Source: Citrobacter sp. MGH106 | GTDB lineage: Bacteria; Pseudomonadota; Gammaproteobacteria; Enterobacterales; Enterobacteriaceae | Assembly (NCBI RefSeq): GCF_001037495.1 | Contig: NZ_KQ089822.1 | Span: forward strand, 1,736,001-1,800,000 | Reading direction: 5' to 3' | Length of the DNA: 64,000 bases | Shown here: positions 1 to 8,212 of the stretch, piece after piece | Numbering within the stretch: position 1 is the first letter of the stretch | How the letters are laid out: every line of letters starts with the position of its first letter | Position numbers and translations under genes: made by a program | Notes under the pieces: model-generated | Told to the model about the DNA's origin: nothing | The model's database searches: none | Seen by the model: only the letters and a program-made list of their open reading frames with translations

Positions 1-2
1 TA

Positions 3-269
3 TTTATTCGCAGCGCATTAATTCAGGAAGCATCCATCGATTTTGCGAAAATTACCGACTCACTTCAGTCTGCGAACTTCGTCCCCGGTGGTGGTGGACG
101 TGGATGGAATTTACCGAAATCTGGTAGCCCAGAATTCCATGGGAAACTCTATGCTGACAGTGGTGAATTTGCATTTAACGGAGTGAATAACGTTACTCGC
201 ATTGACGGCAATGGGATCACTGTAAATCTCTCTGGCGGTGGCAGGGTTGTCGTCGGGAGGTGGTCATAA
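3..269 (+). CDS. Phage tail-tip (J-like) protein, C-terminal end only
   Basis: An open frame runs in from the window edge and stops at TAA 267-269. The last roughly 88 residues include IDFAKITDSLQSANFVPGGG and a Gly/Asn-rich end. This resembles the C-terminus of lambdoid host-specificity protein J, which forms the tail tip and contacts the receptor. The stop codon overlaps the ATG of the next gene (TAATG), as expected in a tightly packed tail operon. The N-terminal part lies outside the window, so the assignment rests on the short tail end and on the tail genes that follow. Confidence 0.7.
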   Translation, partial: FIRSALIQEASIDFAKITDSLQSANFVPGGGGRGWNLPKSGSPEFHGKLYADSGEFAFNGVNNVTRIDGNGITVNLSGGGRVVVGRWS

Positions 270-1213
270 TGCCGGAAGGGATATTAATCGACTATAACGA
301 TGGACGTCCGGTAATGGCAATTACTGCAGGGCTGCGAGCCCCCAGTTTTTGCACAACCTTCTCGGGCTGGTCATCCCAGTCAATGCAGTACCCGGTCAAT
401 ACGCCACTTGTTCCCGGTTCACAGGTCATCGTGGTGCCCACCAATCCCATTTACATCTATTCCTTTGCTGAATTTGATGTGGCCATTATGACGGGGGTCA
501 CCCGAAACGGGGACTCCGGGGTCATCATTGGTGCAGAAACCATCGGGGGTAAGGCCCTCACACCGGACTGGTCTGGTTATGTCATGGAGCTGCTGCCAGC
601 AGCCACTTATAACGAAGGATTACTGGTTTCGAACTCGACTGACTTCACCGCCATATCCAACCAGGCCGCGCTGATGACCTGCGCTTATTCCGGGCGCATT
701 ACGGTTAACGGCAGCGCTCCGCTTCCGGTGGGCGGTATTCCTTTTGGTAAATGGGATAACCCAAATGTGTCGGTGGGGTTTGATGGCGGCAACATCATCG
801 TTCGCGATATTTCCTACACAGGGCGGGACGACGTGGCCGGAACGGCGACGATTGACCTGGTGATATTCAATCAGACAGCACCAGTCGGCGGCGACGGTAT
901 CACGATGACCAACGCAGCAGGCCAGGTCACGTTCTCCACGCTGAAACGCCCCTTTGTATATGACCGACAAATCCAGATTACCGATGCCTTTCAGGATATT
1001 GGCGGCGGGTTTTGCCAGATAGTCTATACCGGCGTTCAGGTACGTATGCTCAGCGGATGGGGAAATATCAGAACTAAAGGCGTGGTCATGTCAGGCGGTA
1101 GCGTCAGGTCAGCCTACAACAAAGTATTTGCGGACCGCAATTCTGGCGCATGGGATATGACCCGAAACAGAAATATCGCCATGCCCATTCTTATTCTTCC
1201 GAATATGTACTGA
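269..1213 (+). CDS. Phage tail-associated protein of unknown role
   Basis: This 314-residue protein begins MPEGILIDYNDGRPVMAITA. I chose the ATG at 269 because it overlaps the stop of the J-like gene and sits behind GGGAGG at 255-260; a GTG nine bases upstream is also possible. No transmembrane segment or enzyme motif is visible. The sequence looks like an all-beta structural protein, rich in Gly, Thr and Val. Lying between a tail-tip gene and a tail-fibre gene, it is probably a tail-tip accessory or baseplate component of a siphophage. I do not recognise a named family with confidence. Confidence 0.75.
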   Translation: MPEGILIDYNDGRPVMAITAGLRAPSFCTTFSGWSSQSMQYPVNTPLVPGSQVIVVPTNPIYIYSFAEFDVAIMTGVTRNGDSGVIIGAETIGGKALTPDWSGYVMELLPAATYNEGLLVSNSTDFTAISNQAALMTCAYSGRITVNGSAPLPVGGIPFGKWDNPNVSVGFDGGNIIVRDISYTGRDDVAGTATIDLVIFNQTAPVGGDGITMTNAAGQVTFSTLKRPFVYDRQIQITDAFQDIGGGFCQIVYTGVQVRMLSGWGNIRTKGVVMSGGSVRSAYNKVFADRNSGAWDMTRNRNIAMPILILPNMY

Positions 1214-1222
1214 GGAAAAACT

Positions 1223-2488
1223 ATGTCAGCAGGAACCTTAACCCTAACGAATAACTCTGCTGCGGTCGCAGGCAGCGGGACCGCGTTTACTACTGAGGTG
1301 GCGGCAGGAGATTTTATTGTTGTTACTGTCGGTGGTATTCCCTATACGCTCCCGGTTAAGTCCGTGGAAAGTGGTACAGGGCTGACTTTGGTTAGCAATT
1401 TCACTGGACCAACACAATCCGGCGCGGCCTGGTCTGCCGTTCCCCGCGTGGCGCTGAATATGGTTACCGCGGCGCTGGTAACCCAAAGTGCTGAAGCACT
1501 TCGTGGCCTGAACTACGACAAGCAAAACTGGCAGCAGGTATTCAGTGGTACGGGAAATATCACAGTAAAACTGCCGGATGGAAGTTCATATACAGGACCA
1601 TCATGGAAATATCTGTCTGACAATATGGCTACAAAGTCGGACGGGGCTGTACCTGTTGATCAGGGCGGCACCGGTTCTACCACTGCATCTGGCGCTCGCT
1701 CAAACCTCGATTTAGGAGATAGCGCCACTAGGAACGTTGGCACGACAGTGGGAACGGTTGCAGGTGGTGATGATTCGCGTCTGAACACCATAAATGGTAA
1801 AACCGGCGGTCAAATTAATAGTGGTGTGAATCTGGCATGGGGAACGGATGGCGTTTTCTCTCACTCTCTGGGGTTTGATGTAATCCCCGGACAGGAAGCG
1901 GCCAGACTCCGTGGGTCACGTGCTGATTTTACCGATGGTACTAACCGTGTGATCCTGAACCTTGATTCCGTTGGGAACAGGCGTACCGTGTTTTACGCCA
2001 ACGGAGGCATTTTATGCCAGCCCGGTATTTATGGTGGTCCGCAAATGTACTCAACCTTCCTTAATTTCGTTGGCGGGCCTGTAGATTTATGGGTTGATAA
2101 TTCGCGAATGGGGGCACTCCAGCTAACAACCACATCCGACATACATCTTAAAAAAGAAATAAAATATCTCTCGGATAAAAACGTGATGGGTGAGTTGTCC
2201 GCAGCTACCACAGCACTGAATGAAGTTATGGAGTGGAAGCCCGCGACGTTCAGGTTTAAGAAGCGAGGTATTATTCCTGAGAGCGAAACGAAGCTTGGAT
2301 TTATCGCAAATGACCTGGTGGTGACGTCCCCGGAGTGTGTGAAGGGAAAAGGTCTGGAAGATGGATATGATGAGAATGATACTACCGACGCATATTCTCT
2401 GGATGAGACAGCAATGATTGCCAAACTGACGTTATCAATTCAGGCATTACAGAAACAAATTACTGAACTTCAGAACAGCAGTGTGTGA
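1223..2488 (+). CDS. Phage tail fibre with C-terminal S74-type chaperone domain
   Basis: This 421-residue protein should form the host-binding side or tip fibre. Residues about 147-190 hold the collagen-free linker seen in lambdoid fibres (GGTGSTTASGARSNL, then repeated TVGTVAGG-type text). Residues about 300-421 start with TTSDIHLKKEIKYL. This matches the intramolecular chaperone (peptidase S74) family, whose conserved Ser-Asp pair would be S305-D306. In that family the chaperone helps the trimer fold and then cleaves itself off. The last 20 residues form a short heptad-like helix (IQALQKQITELQ), consistent with a trimer stalk. The gene starts 10 bases after the previous gene, behind GAGGAAAA. 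Receptor specificity cannot be read from the sequence. Confidence 0.85.
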   Translation: MSAGTLTLTNNSAAVAGSGTAFTTEVAAGDFIVVTVGGIPYTLPVKSVESGTGLTLVSNFTGPTQSGAAWSAVPRVALNMVTAALVTQSAEALRGLNYDKQNWQQVFSGTGNITVKLPDGSSYTGPSWKYLSDNMATKSDGAVPVDQGGTGSTTASGARSNLDLGDSATRNVGTTVGTVAGGDDSRLNTINGKTGGQINSGVNLAWGTDGVFSHSLGFDVIPGQEAARLRGSRADFTDGTNRVILNLDSVGNRRTVFYANGGILCQPGIYGGPQMYSTFLNFVGGPVDLWVDNSRMGALQLTTTSDIHLKKEIKYLSDKNVMGELSAATTALNEVMEWKPATFRFKKRGIIPESETKLGFIANDLVVTSPECVKGKGLEDGYDENDTTDAYSLDETAMIAKLTLSIQALQKQITELQNSSV

Positions 2489-2632
2489 TGCCTTTCTTGT
2501 GATATGAATTGCCGCAGTCACGTCGTATGCAAGAGCGGGCGGCGGCGAACTGGCGAACGTTCGATAGTGCGAGTATTGAATGATTGCCAGTCGCAGCGGA
2601 TTGTACTTAAGCAATATGACGGTTCAGGGCGT

Positions 2633-2782
2633 TTAATCTGAAACCAGCCGCATATCAGCCTCTTCAAACATTTCCTGAACAGTACGGCTAATCTGTTCCT
2701 TCTCGTGCTTGCTGGTGTCAGTGTTGATCGCCGGCAGTGTCATCATCGGTTTTACCTAAGTACCAGTATCGGGAAAAGGCGC
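2633..2782 (-). pseudogene. Broken DinI-like gene
   Basis: On the minus strand 37 codons from ATG 2746 give MMTLPAINTDTSKHEKEQIS and then a segment ending EEADMRLVSD. This is the C-terminal half of the DinI family of SOS-response modulators, common in lambdoid prophages. Reading upstream in the same frame gives FPDTGT, a TAG stop at 2756-2758, and VKP. That matches the FPDADVRVKP region of full-length family members, so the gene carries an in-frame nonsense codon, and the N-terminal half is not recognisable further upstream. Family members tune RecA filament stability; this copy is probably inactive. Confidence 0.6.
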
Positions 2783-3045
2783 GGTTTCACACTTATTTCC
2801 CTTAGAATTACATCCTTTACATTAGACCTATGAATACAAGATGAAGTGCCACTTATTTGGCTAAAATGCAAACACAAATCTAACTTGGATGTGGTTTTGT
2901 GTTATTTTATAACGTTCTTTTCTAATAAAAAACATAAAGATATATTTGTTTTAGCCGATAATCTGTTTTAACTGTATGTATTTGATTCACGACAGATAGT
3001 AGAATGTATGTTGTTACATAGGGTCAGGCATATAAAGAGGTCGGT
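2783..3045. other. AT-rich leader of the phage-borne EAL gene
   Basis: This AT-rich stretch lies upstream of the EAL-domain gene and shows no open frame that I can defend. The only clear signal is AGAGG at 3036-3040, five bases before the GTG start at 3046. The drop in GC relative to the tail genes begins here and continues through the EAL gene, suggesting the two were acquired together as one cargo module. Confidence 0.4.
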
Positions 3046-4605
3046 GTGAAGAATAACCACAATTTAAAACGAATTAAGCCTTATGTGATATCAATCACGT
3101 TTTCATTTTTTATTTTTTTCTCATTGTCTGAGATTTCAATGTATTATATATACAAGGAGAGGATTGCATCATATACAGAACGAGTTTTGAATAGAAGCGT
3201 TAGTCTCATTCAACAGATTGATAAAATAAATGATAGTTATGAAATATTTAATGCTTATAGTCCTTGTAGTGAACTACAACTTCATGCTCTAAGAGTGGCC
3301 TTATGGCCCTATGCTCTTATAAAAGATATATCATTTATTTCAAATGGTGCAGTCATATGTAGTGCTTTATGGGGAGTGTTGCCAGCACCATTGCTTCTCA
3401 ATATCTATGATAGAAAAGTTGAAAAGGACAATGTAACTTGGTTTTTTGGTGTGTTACTGGAAAATAATGTAAAAGCTGATTTGCTAAGCAATCAAAAATT
3501 AGCCATAACGATTTCACCATTTGCATTTAATAGATTTGTTACAGACCATGAAGAGAAGGGGTTTTCTGCAATTGTAGGTGACAGAGATCATTCACTTCAT
3601 TTGTTCAAACTTGGTGAGCAGGTCGATCTTCTTGAAGAGGCTCAGCATGATAAATCCTACCAACTAGGACTTATTACCACGCAAAGCTGTAATAAAAATA
3701 ATAATGTCTGTGTCATGGGGGGAGTTAAATTTCCGTGGATGAGTTTCGATAGTTGGTTAACGATGTTGTTGATTTCCTTTACATCTATTGTAACTGGTGT
3801 TCTTCTGGGTGGTTTTTATAATCAAAGAGTTGCACGTAAGCAATCATTAGTTTCAAGATTAAAAAATGCGATAAGAAGCGAATCATTATATCTTGTGTAT
3901 CAACCTATTTATAAAATAAAAACCGGAAAAATTATTGGTGTGGAAGCACTAATTAGATGGGATGATCATGATATTGGTAGCATTCCTCCTGATATTTTTA
4001 TCCCTATTGCAGAGAAGCATGGTTTAATCCAGGGAATAAGTGATTTTGTATTTCGAATGGTAGTAAAGCAAACCATGTCTCTTTCTGAGGAATTTGATAT
4101 TTTTATAAGCATTAATGTTAGTTCTCAAGACCTTCTGTCGGAATCATTTCAAGAAAAAGTGTTTCAGATGATTGATGAATCAAATATAAAACCAGGTATG
4201 ATAATGATGGAGTTAACAGAAAGGCAGAGCGCGGAAATAAATTCCCTCCAAAAGGTTATTTCTTTATTTAATAATAAAGGTATATCAATAGCTATTGATG
4301 ATTTCGGGACTGGTCATTCAAATTTAAACTGGCTATCAAATTTACAAATAGATGAAATTAAAATTGATAAGTCAATTACAGATTCTATTGGTGAACCCTC
4401 TGTAAATAATAATATCGTATCAGGATTGGTGGAGATTTTTAAAGATATAACTAACAAAGTCGTTTTCGAAGGTGTCGAGACATCAACTCAGGTGAAATAT
4501 TTAACTGAAATGTTCCCTGAGTGCGGTGTCCAAGGATGGTATTACTCACAGCCACTATCTATAGATAAATTGACAAAGTTAGTAAATGATATTAATGGGG
4601 TTTAA
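3046..4605 (+). CDS. Membrane CSS-motif EAL-domain cyclic-di-GMP phosphodiesterase, prophage cargo
   Basis: This 519-residue protein should hydrolyse the second messenger cyclic-di-GMP. It has a membrane segment at about 12-33, a periplasmic domain at about 34-235 with cysteines C74 (PCSE) and C105 (ICSA), a second membrane segment at about 236-258, and a cytosolic EAL domain at about 270-515. Catalytic signatures are intact: EAL 300-302, N357, E389 (MELTER), DDFGTG 418-423, K442, E475 (EGVE) and QG 496-497. The layout matches chromosomal PdeD at the other end of this window, where paired periplasmic cysteines act as a redox input in the family. The start is GTG behind AGAGG. The gene is far richer in AT than its neighbours and sits in the late region of the prophage, which suggests a lysogenic-conversion gene altering motility or biofilm behaviour. 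Its 3' end overlaps the convergent SRAP fragment by 14 bases. Confidence 0.9.
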   Translation: MKNNHNLKRIKPYVISITFSFFIFFSLSEISMYYIYKERIASYTERVLNRSVSLIQQIDKINDSYEIFNAYSPCSELQLHALRVALWPYALIKDISFISNGAVICSALWGVLPAPLLLNIYDRKVEKDNVTWFFGVLLENNVKADLLSNQKLAITISPFAFNRFVTDHEEKGFSAIVGDRDHSLHLFKLGEQVDLLEEAQHDKSYQLGLITTQSCNKNNNVCVMGGVKFPWMSFDSWLTMLLISFTSIVTGVLLGGFYNQRVARKQSLVSRLKNAIRSESLYLVYQPIYKIKTGKIIGVEALIRWDDHDIGSIPPDIFIPIAEKHGLIQGISDFVFRMVVKQTMSLSEEFDIFISINVSSQDLLSESFQEKVFQMIDESNIKPGMIMMELTERQSAEINSLQKVISLFNNKGISIAIDDFGTGHSNLNWLSNLQIDEIKIDKSITDSIGEPSVNNNIVSGLVEIFKDITNKVVFEGVETSTQVKYLTEMFPECGVQGWYYSQPLSIDKLTKLVNDINGV

Positions 4606-4813
4606 TATGTATTGCATTGTTTTTATTGTTTAATTTTATATAAGATACGTGTAACCGTGTACCATATAAATTTAACAGCTGAACTTTAATATCTCGTGCC
4701 GAATATAGTTGACTAGTTGGTTCGAGATTGTATGGAATGTCTCGTTCGACTTCTTCAGCGAGAAGGGCGAGGTAGTCTTCACTCGTCATTGACTGTGAAA
4801 AGCGTCCACACAT
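4592..4813 (-). pseudogene. Truncated SRAP (YedK/HMCES-like) gene
   Basis: This 73-codon frame begins MCGRFSQSMTSEDYLALLAE. That is the N-terminus of SOS-response-associated peptidase (SRAP) proteins, in which Cys2 crosslinks to abasic sites in single-stranded DNA. Similarity to YedK holds for about the first 35 residues (up to RDIPYNLEPT) and then fades. The expected NVAP segment reads YSARD, and the rest of the usual roughly 220-residue protein is absent, including its conserved His and Glu. Cys2 alone cannot give a working enzyme, so I call it a remnant. It lies convergent to the EAL gene and next to the att end. Confidence 0.7.
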
Positions 4814-4876
4814 AGAAACCTCCCAATTTATAACAGACAGAAAGTATAGAATTTATAAGCGGCAGGCGGTGGACTT

Positions 4877-4926
4877 ATGGGGCAAGGATGGGACAAAAAT
4901 GCCTATTATGGGGCATATATGGGACA
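4877..4926. repeat. Four phased ATGGG(G/A)CA sites, probable integrase arm sites
   Basis: Two copies of ATGGGGCA-NNN-ATGGGACA occur at 4877-4895 and 4908-4926. The four octamer starts are 4877, 4888, 4908 and 4919, so the spacings are 11, 20 and 11 bases. This places all four on roughly one face of the helix. They lie about 120 bp inside the prophage from the junction with yecE. Tyrosine integrases of lambdoid phages bind such short repeated arm sites near the crossover. The integrase itself is not in the window, so the match to it is inferred. Confidence 0.6.
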
Positions 4927-5028
4927 TTAATGCACACATGAAGTTTACCGAATTTCATGAGATGTCATTTTTTAATATCTTGAATACACTAAAGAAAACT
5001 CATGCTCTTGGGCGTTCTTTAGTGATTT

Positions 5029-5139
5029 TTAAAATACCCGCGTCACACAGTTAAAGTGGCGGGCATACTCTTCCAGACTGGTGATACCCAGGCGCACCCA
5101 TTTCGGGTGCGACCACTGCGGTAAGCCGATATAGATCAT
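5029..5139 (-). pseudogene. yecE: yecE, 5' fragment cut by the prophage
   Basis: Beginning at ATG 5139 on the minus strand, the codons read [20 protein letters not shown] and continue to HFNCV. This is the N-terminus of YecE, a DUF72 protein of about 270 residues. After codon 32 the frame enters foreign sequence (TRVF) and stops at 5029-5031. The start overlaps the yecD stop as ATGA, the arrangement expected of the native yecD-yecE operon. The break therefore marks the prophage-chromosome junction at about 5040-5050. yecE is known as an integration site for some Stx2 phages in E. coli. The rest of yecE should lie beyond the left edge of the window. Confidence 0.9.
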
Positions 5140-5702
5140 AGCGCTTGCAGGATCTCGTTAACGCTGCGCACGCGAGCAATACGCGGGAAAATATGCGTCA
5201 TGCTGCCCTGATGTTGATCGGCACTGGCGGCGCTACAGGCGTCTTCCGCAATGATAAGGCTGAAACCCAGTTCCCAGGCGTTCCGAGCCGTTGACTCGAC
5301 GCCGATATTGGTGGAGATGCCGCACAGGACGATGGTGTCGATGCCGCGACGGCGCAATTGTAGCTCAAGGTCAGTGCCGTAGAATGCTCCCCACTGGCGT
5401 TTGGTAACTTCCAGATCGCTGGCACATTTGCCCAGAGCGTGCGGGTAATCCCACCAGTTGTCGGGTAATGCTTTTGCCGGGATCTGTGCATCAACCGGCT
5501 GTTTCAACGCTTCGGCATAATTATCAGACCAGCCGACGCGAACCCACACTACTGGCGAACCGTGAGCACGAAATTTTTCCGCGAGGCTTGCCGCACGGGC
5601 CACAACGTCGTTAGCTGTGTGAGGACCACCGGCAAAGGGCAAAATCCCTTCCTGTAGGTCAATTGCGACAAGGGCGGTAGTTTTAGGGTTCAGTTCCAGC
5701 AT
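5136..5702 (-). CDS. yecD: Isochorismatase-family hydrolase YecD
   Basis: This 188-residue cytosolic protein of the isochorismatase-like fold matches E. coli YecD in length and sequence. D15 (AIDLQ) and K101 (TKRQW) fit two of the family's catalytic positions. The third, a Cys in cysteine-hydrolase members, is G134 here within [10 protein letters not shown]. The protein is therefore closer to the isochorismatase type than to the nicotinamidase type, and its substrate is unknown. The gene is divergent from aspS and was originally followed by yecE, with which it shares an overlapping ATGA. Confidence 0.93.
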   Translation of the reverse strand: MLELNPKTTALVAIDLQEGILPFAGGPHTANDVVARAASLAEKFRAHGSPVVWVRVGWSDNYAEALKQPVDAQIPAKALPDNWWDYPHALGKCASDLEVTKRQWGAFYGTDLELQLRRRGIDTIVLCGISTNIGVESTARNAWELGFSLIIAEDACSAASADQHQGSMTHIFPRIARVRSVNEILQAL

Positions 5703-5966
5703 GGTGACTCCAGTAAAAAAAGAATTCCGTTACACCTTAATCGCGATTCTGTGTGAAAGGGGCGACAATTTTTGTTATTTTTTGTGAGATTACGCAATAC
5801 CCGCGTAGGAAACACGCGTACAGTCAGTACCGGACTTATCGTGCGGCAGAATTTCCAGTATAATAGCCGCCTTTTTTCATTCAGTTGTGACATTCAGCTA
5901 AAGCTGCGACTTCGTCATCTGCAAAGCAGGTGACAATCCGCCTGCGGCAAAGTTAAGGGATATCTC

Positions 5967-7739
5967 ATGCGTACAGAATATTGCGGACAGCTACGCCTGT
6001 CCCACGAGGGGCAGCAGGTGACTCTGTGTGGTTGGGTCAACCGTCGTCGTGATCTTGGTAGCCTGATCTTTATCGATATGCGCGACCGCGAAGGTATCGT
6101 GCAGGTGTTTTTCGATCCGGACCGTGCGGACGCGTTAAAGCTGGCCTCCGAACTGCGTAATGAGTTCTGCATTCAGGTTACGGGCACTGTACGTGCGCGT
6201 GATGCGAAAAACGTCAACGCCGATATGGCGACCGGCGAAATTGAAGTTCTGGCGTCCGATCTGACCATCATTAACCGTTCAGATTCACTGCCGCTCGACT
6301 CTAACCATGTAAATACTGAAGAAGCGCGTCTGAAGTATCGCTATCTGGATCTGCGTCGCCCGGAAATGGCGCAGCGTCTGAAGACCCGCGCTAAAATTAC
6401 CAGCCTGGTGCGTCGCTTTATGGATGACCATGGCTTCCTCGACATCGAAACCCCGATGTTGACCAAAGCTACACCGGAAGGCGCGCGCGACTATCTGGTG
6501 CCTTCACGTGTGCATAAAGGTAAATTCTACGCGCTGCCGCAGTCTCCTCAGTTGTTTAAACAGCTGCTGATGATGTCCGGCTTCGACCGTTACTACCAGA
6601 TCGTCAAATGCTTCCGTGACGAAGATTTACGTGCTGACCGTCAGCCTGAATTTACCCAGATCGATGTTGAGACTTCCTTCATGACTGCACCACAGGTGCG
6701 TGAAGTGATGGAAGCTCTGGTGCGTAATTTGTGGCTGGAAGTAAAAGGTGTGGACCTGGGCGATTTCCCGATCATGACCTTTGCCGAAGCTGAGCGTCGT
6801 TACGGTTCCGATAAGCCGGATCTGCGTAACCCGATGGAACTGGTCGACGTTGCTGACCTGCTGAAATCTGTCGAATTTGCTGTGTTCTCTGGCCCGGCTA
6901 ACGATCCGAAAGGCCGCGTAGCTGCCCTGCGCGTACCTGGCGGTGCCGCTCTGAGTCGTAAGCAGATCGACGACTACGGTAACTTCATTAAGATCTACGG
7001 CGCTAAAGGTCTGGCTTACATCAAAGTCACCGAGCGTGCGAAAGGTCTGGAAGGGATCAACAGTCCGGTGGCTAAGTTCCTGAATGCTTCAATCGTAGAA
7101 GCGATTCTGGAACGTACCGGCGCACAAGACGGCGATATGATTTTCTTTGGTGCCGACAACAAGAAGGTGGTTGCTGATGCCCTGGGCGCACTGCGTCTGA
7201 AACTGGGTAAAGACCTGAACCTGACAGATGAATCCAAATGGGCGCCGCTGTGGGTCATCGATTTCCCAATGTTCGAAGACGACGGCGAAGGCGGTCTGAC
7301 CGCGATGCACCATCCGTTTACCGCACCGAAAGATATGACTGCCGCAGAGCTGAAAGCTGCGCCGGAAGATGCGGTTGCCAACGCTTACGATATGGTTATC
7401 AACGGTTATGAAGTGGGTGGCGGTTCTGTACGTATCCACAACGGTGACATGCAGCAGACTGTATTCGGTATTCTGGGTATTAATGAGCAAGAACAGCGCG
7501 AGAAGTTCGGCTTCCTGCTGGATGCGCTGAAATACGGTACTCCGCCGCATGCGGGTCTGGCATTTGGTCTGGATCGTCTGACCATGCTGTTGACCGGTAC
7601 CGACAACATTCGTGACGTTATTGCCTTCCCGAAAACGACGGCTGCCGCGTGTCTGATGACCGAAGCGCCAAGTTTTGCCAACGAAGCTGCGCTGGCGGAA
7701 CTGAGCATCCAGGTTGTGAAGAAGGCAGAGAATAACTGA
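5967..7739 (+). CDS. aspS: Aspartyl-tRNA synthetase
   Basis: This 590-residue enzyme charges tRNA-Asp with aspartate using ATP in the cytosol. The N-terminal OB-fold anticodon-binding domain (about 1-110) is followed by the class II catalytic core. The core includes [13 protein letters not shown], motif 2 around [18 protein letters not shown] and motif 3 GLAFGLDRL near the C-terminus. The bacterial GAD insertion lies between motifs 2 and 3. Length equals that of the E. coli enzyme. A TATAAT box at 5859-5864 is a likely -10 element. nudB begins one base after its stop codon, so the two are probably cotranscribed and coupled. Confidence 0.98.
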   Translation: MRTEYCGQLRLSHEGQQVTLCGWVNRRRDLGSLIFIDMRDREGIVQVFFDPDRADALKLASELRNEFCIQVTGTVRARDAKNVNADMATGEIEVLASDLTIINRSDSLPLDSNHVNTEEARLKYRYLDLRRPEMAQRLKTRAKITSLVRRFMDDHGFLDIETPMLTKATPEGARDYLVPSRVHKGKFYALPQSPQLFKQLLMMSGFDRYYQIVKCFRDEDLRADRQPEFTQIDVETSFMTAPQVREVMEALVRNLWLEVKGVDLGDFPIMTFAEAERRYGSDKPDLRNPMELVDVADLLKSVEFAVFSGPANDPKGRVAALRVPGGAALSRKQIDDYGNFIKIYGAKGLAYIKVTERAKGLEGINSPVAKFLNASIVEAILERTGAQDGDMIFFGADNKKVVADALGALRLKLGKDLNLTDESKWAPLWVIDFPMFEDDGEGGLTAMHHPFTAPKDMTAAELKAAPEDAVANAYDMVINGYEVGGGSVRIHNGDMQQTVFGILGINEQEQREKFGFLLDALKYGTPPHAGLAFGLDRLTMLLTGTDNIRDVIAFPKTTAAACLMTEAPSFANEAALAELSIQVVKKAENN

Positions 7740-7740
7740 T

Positions 7741-8184
7741 ATGAAGTACAAACAGCCTGTCTCGGTGTTAGTCGTGATTTATGCAAAGGACACCGGGAGA
7801 GTGCTGATGTTACAGCGACGCGACGATCCTGATTTCTGGCAGTCGGTCACCGGCAGCCTTGAAGAAGGTGAAACCGCGTCGCAAGCCGCCATGCGCGAAG
7901 TAAAGGAAGAGGTCACCATTGATGTTGCCTGCGAGCAACTGACCTTAATTGACTGCCAGCGCACGGTGGAGTTCGAGATTTTTAGTCATTTACGTCATCG
8001 CTACGCACCGGGAATCGAACGAAATACGGAATCCTGGTTTTGCCTGGCACTTCCCTCTGAACGAGAGATCGTGTTCACCGAACATCTGACCTATCGTTGG
8101 GTTGATGCAGCAGAGGCTGCACAGTTAACCAAGTCGTGGAGTAACCGGCAGGCGATTGAAGAATTTGTAATTAACGTCGCCTGA
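7741..8184 (+). CDS. nudB: Dihydroneopterin triphosphate diphosphatase
   Basis: This 147-residue Nudix hydrolase removes pyrophosphate from dihydroneopterin triphosphate in folate synthesis. The Nudix box spans about residues 38-60 (G38, E44, REVKEE 52-57). The Gly near the end of the box consensus is replaced, as in E. coli NudB. The gene starts one base after aspS and is followed by yebC after 28 bases, the conserved aspS-nudB-yebC-ruvC order. Confidence 0.95.
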   Translation: MKYKQPVSVLVVIYAKDTGRVLMLQRRDDPDFWQSVTGSLEEGETASQAAMREVKEEVTIDVACEQLTLIDCQRTVEFEIFSHLRHRYAPGIERNTESWFCLALPSEREIVFTEHLTYRWVDAAEAAQLTKSWSNRQAIEEFVINVA

Positions 8185-8212
8185 GAAGGCACGCTTTTTG
8201 GAGATATTATTT

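Noticed and set aside
2489-2632. Short plus-strand frame after the tail fibre (MQERAAANWRTFDSASIE) that could be a tail-fibre assembly remnant.
   Set aside because: Only about 18 codons are open and no family is recognised.
4869-5054. 61-codon plus-strand frame in the prophage end (MDLWGKDGTKMPIM...).
   Set aside because: It is built from the ATGGGGCA/ATGGGACA repeats and runs into the yecE junction; there is no RBS, so I read it as non-coding att DNA.
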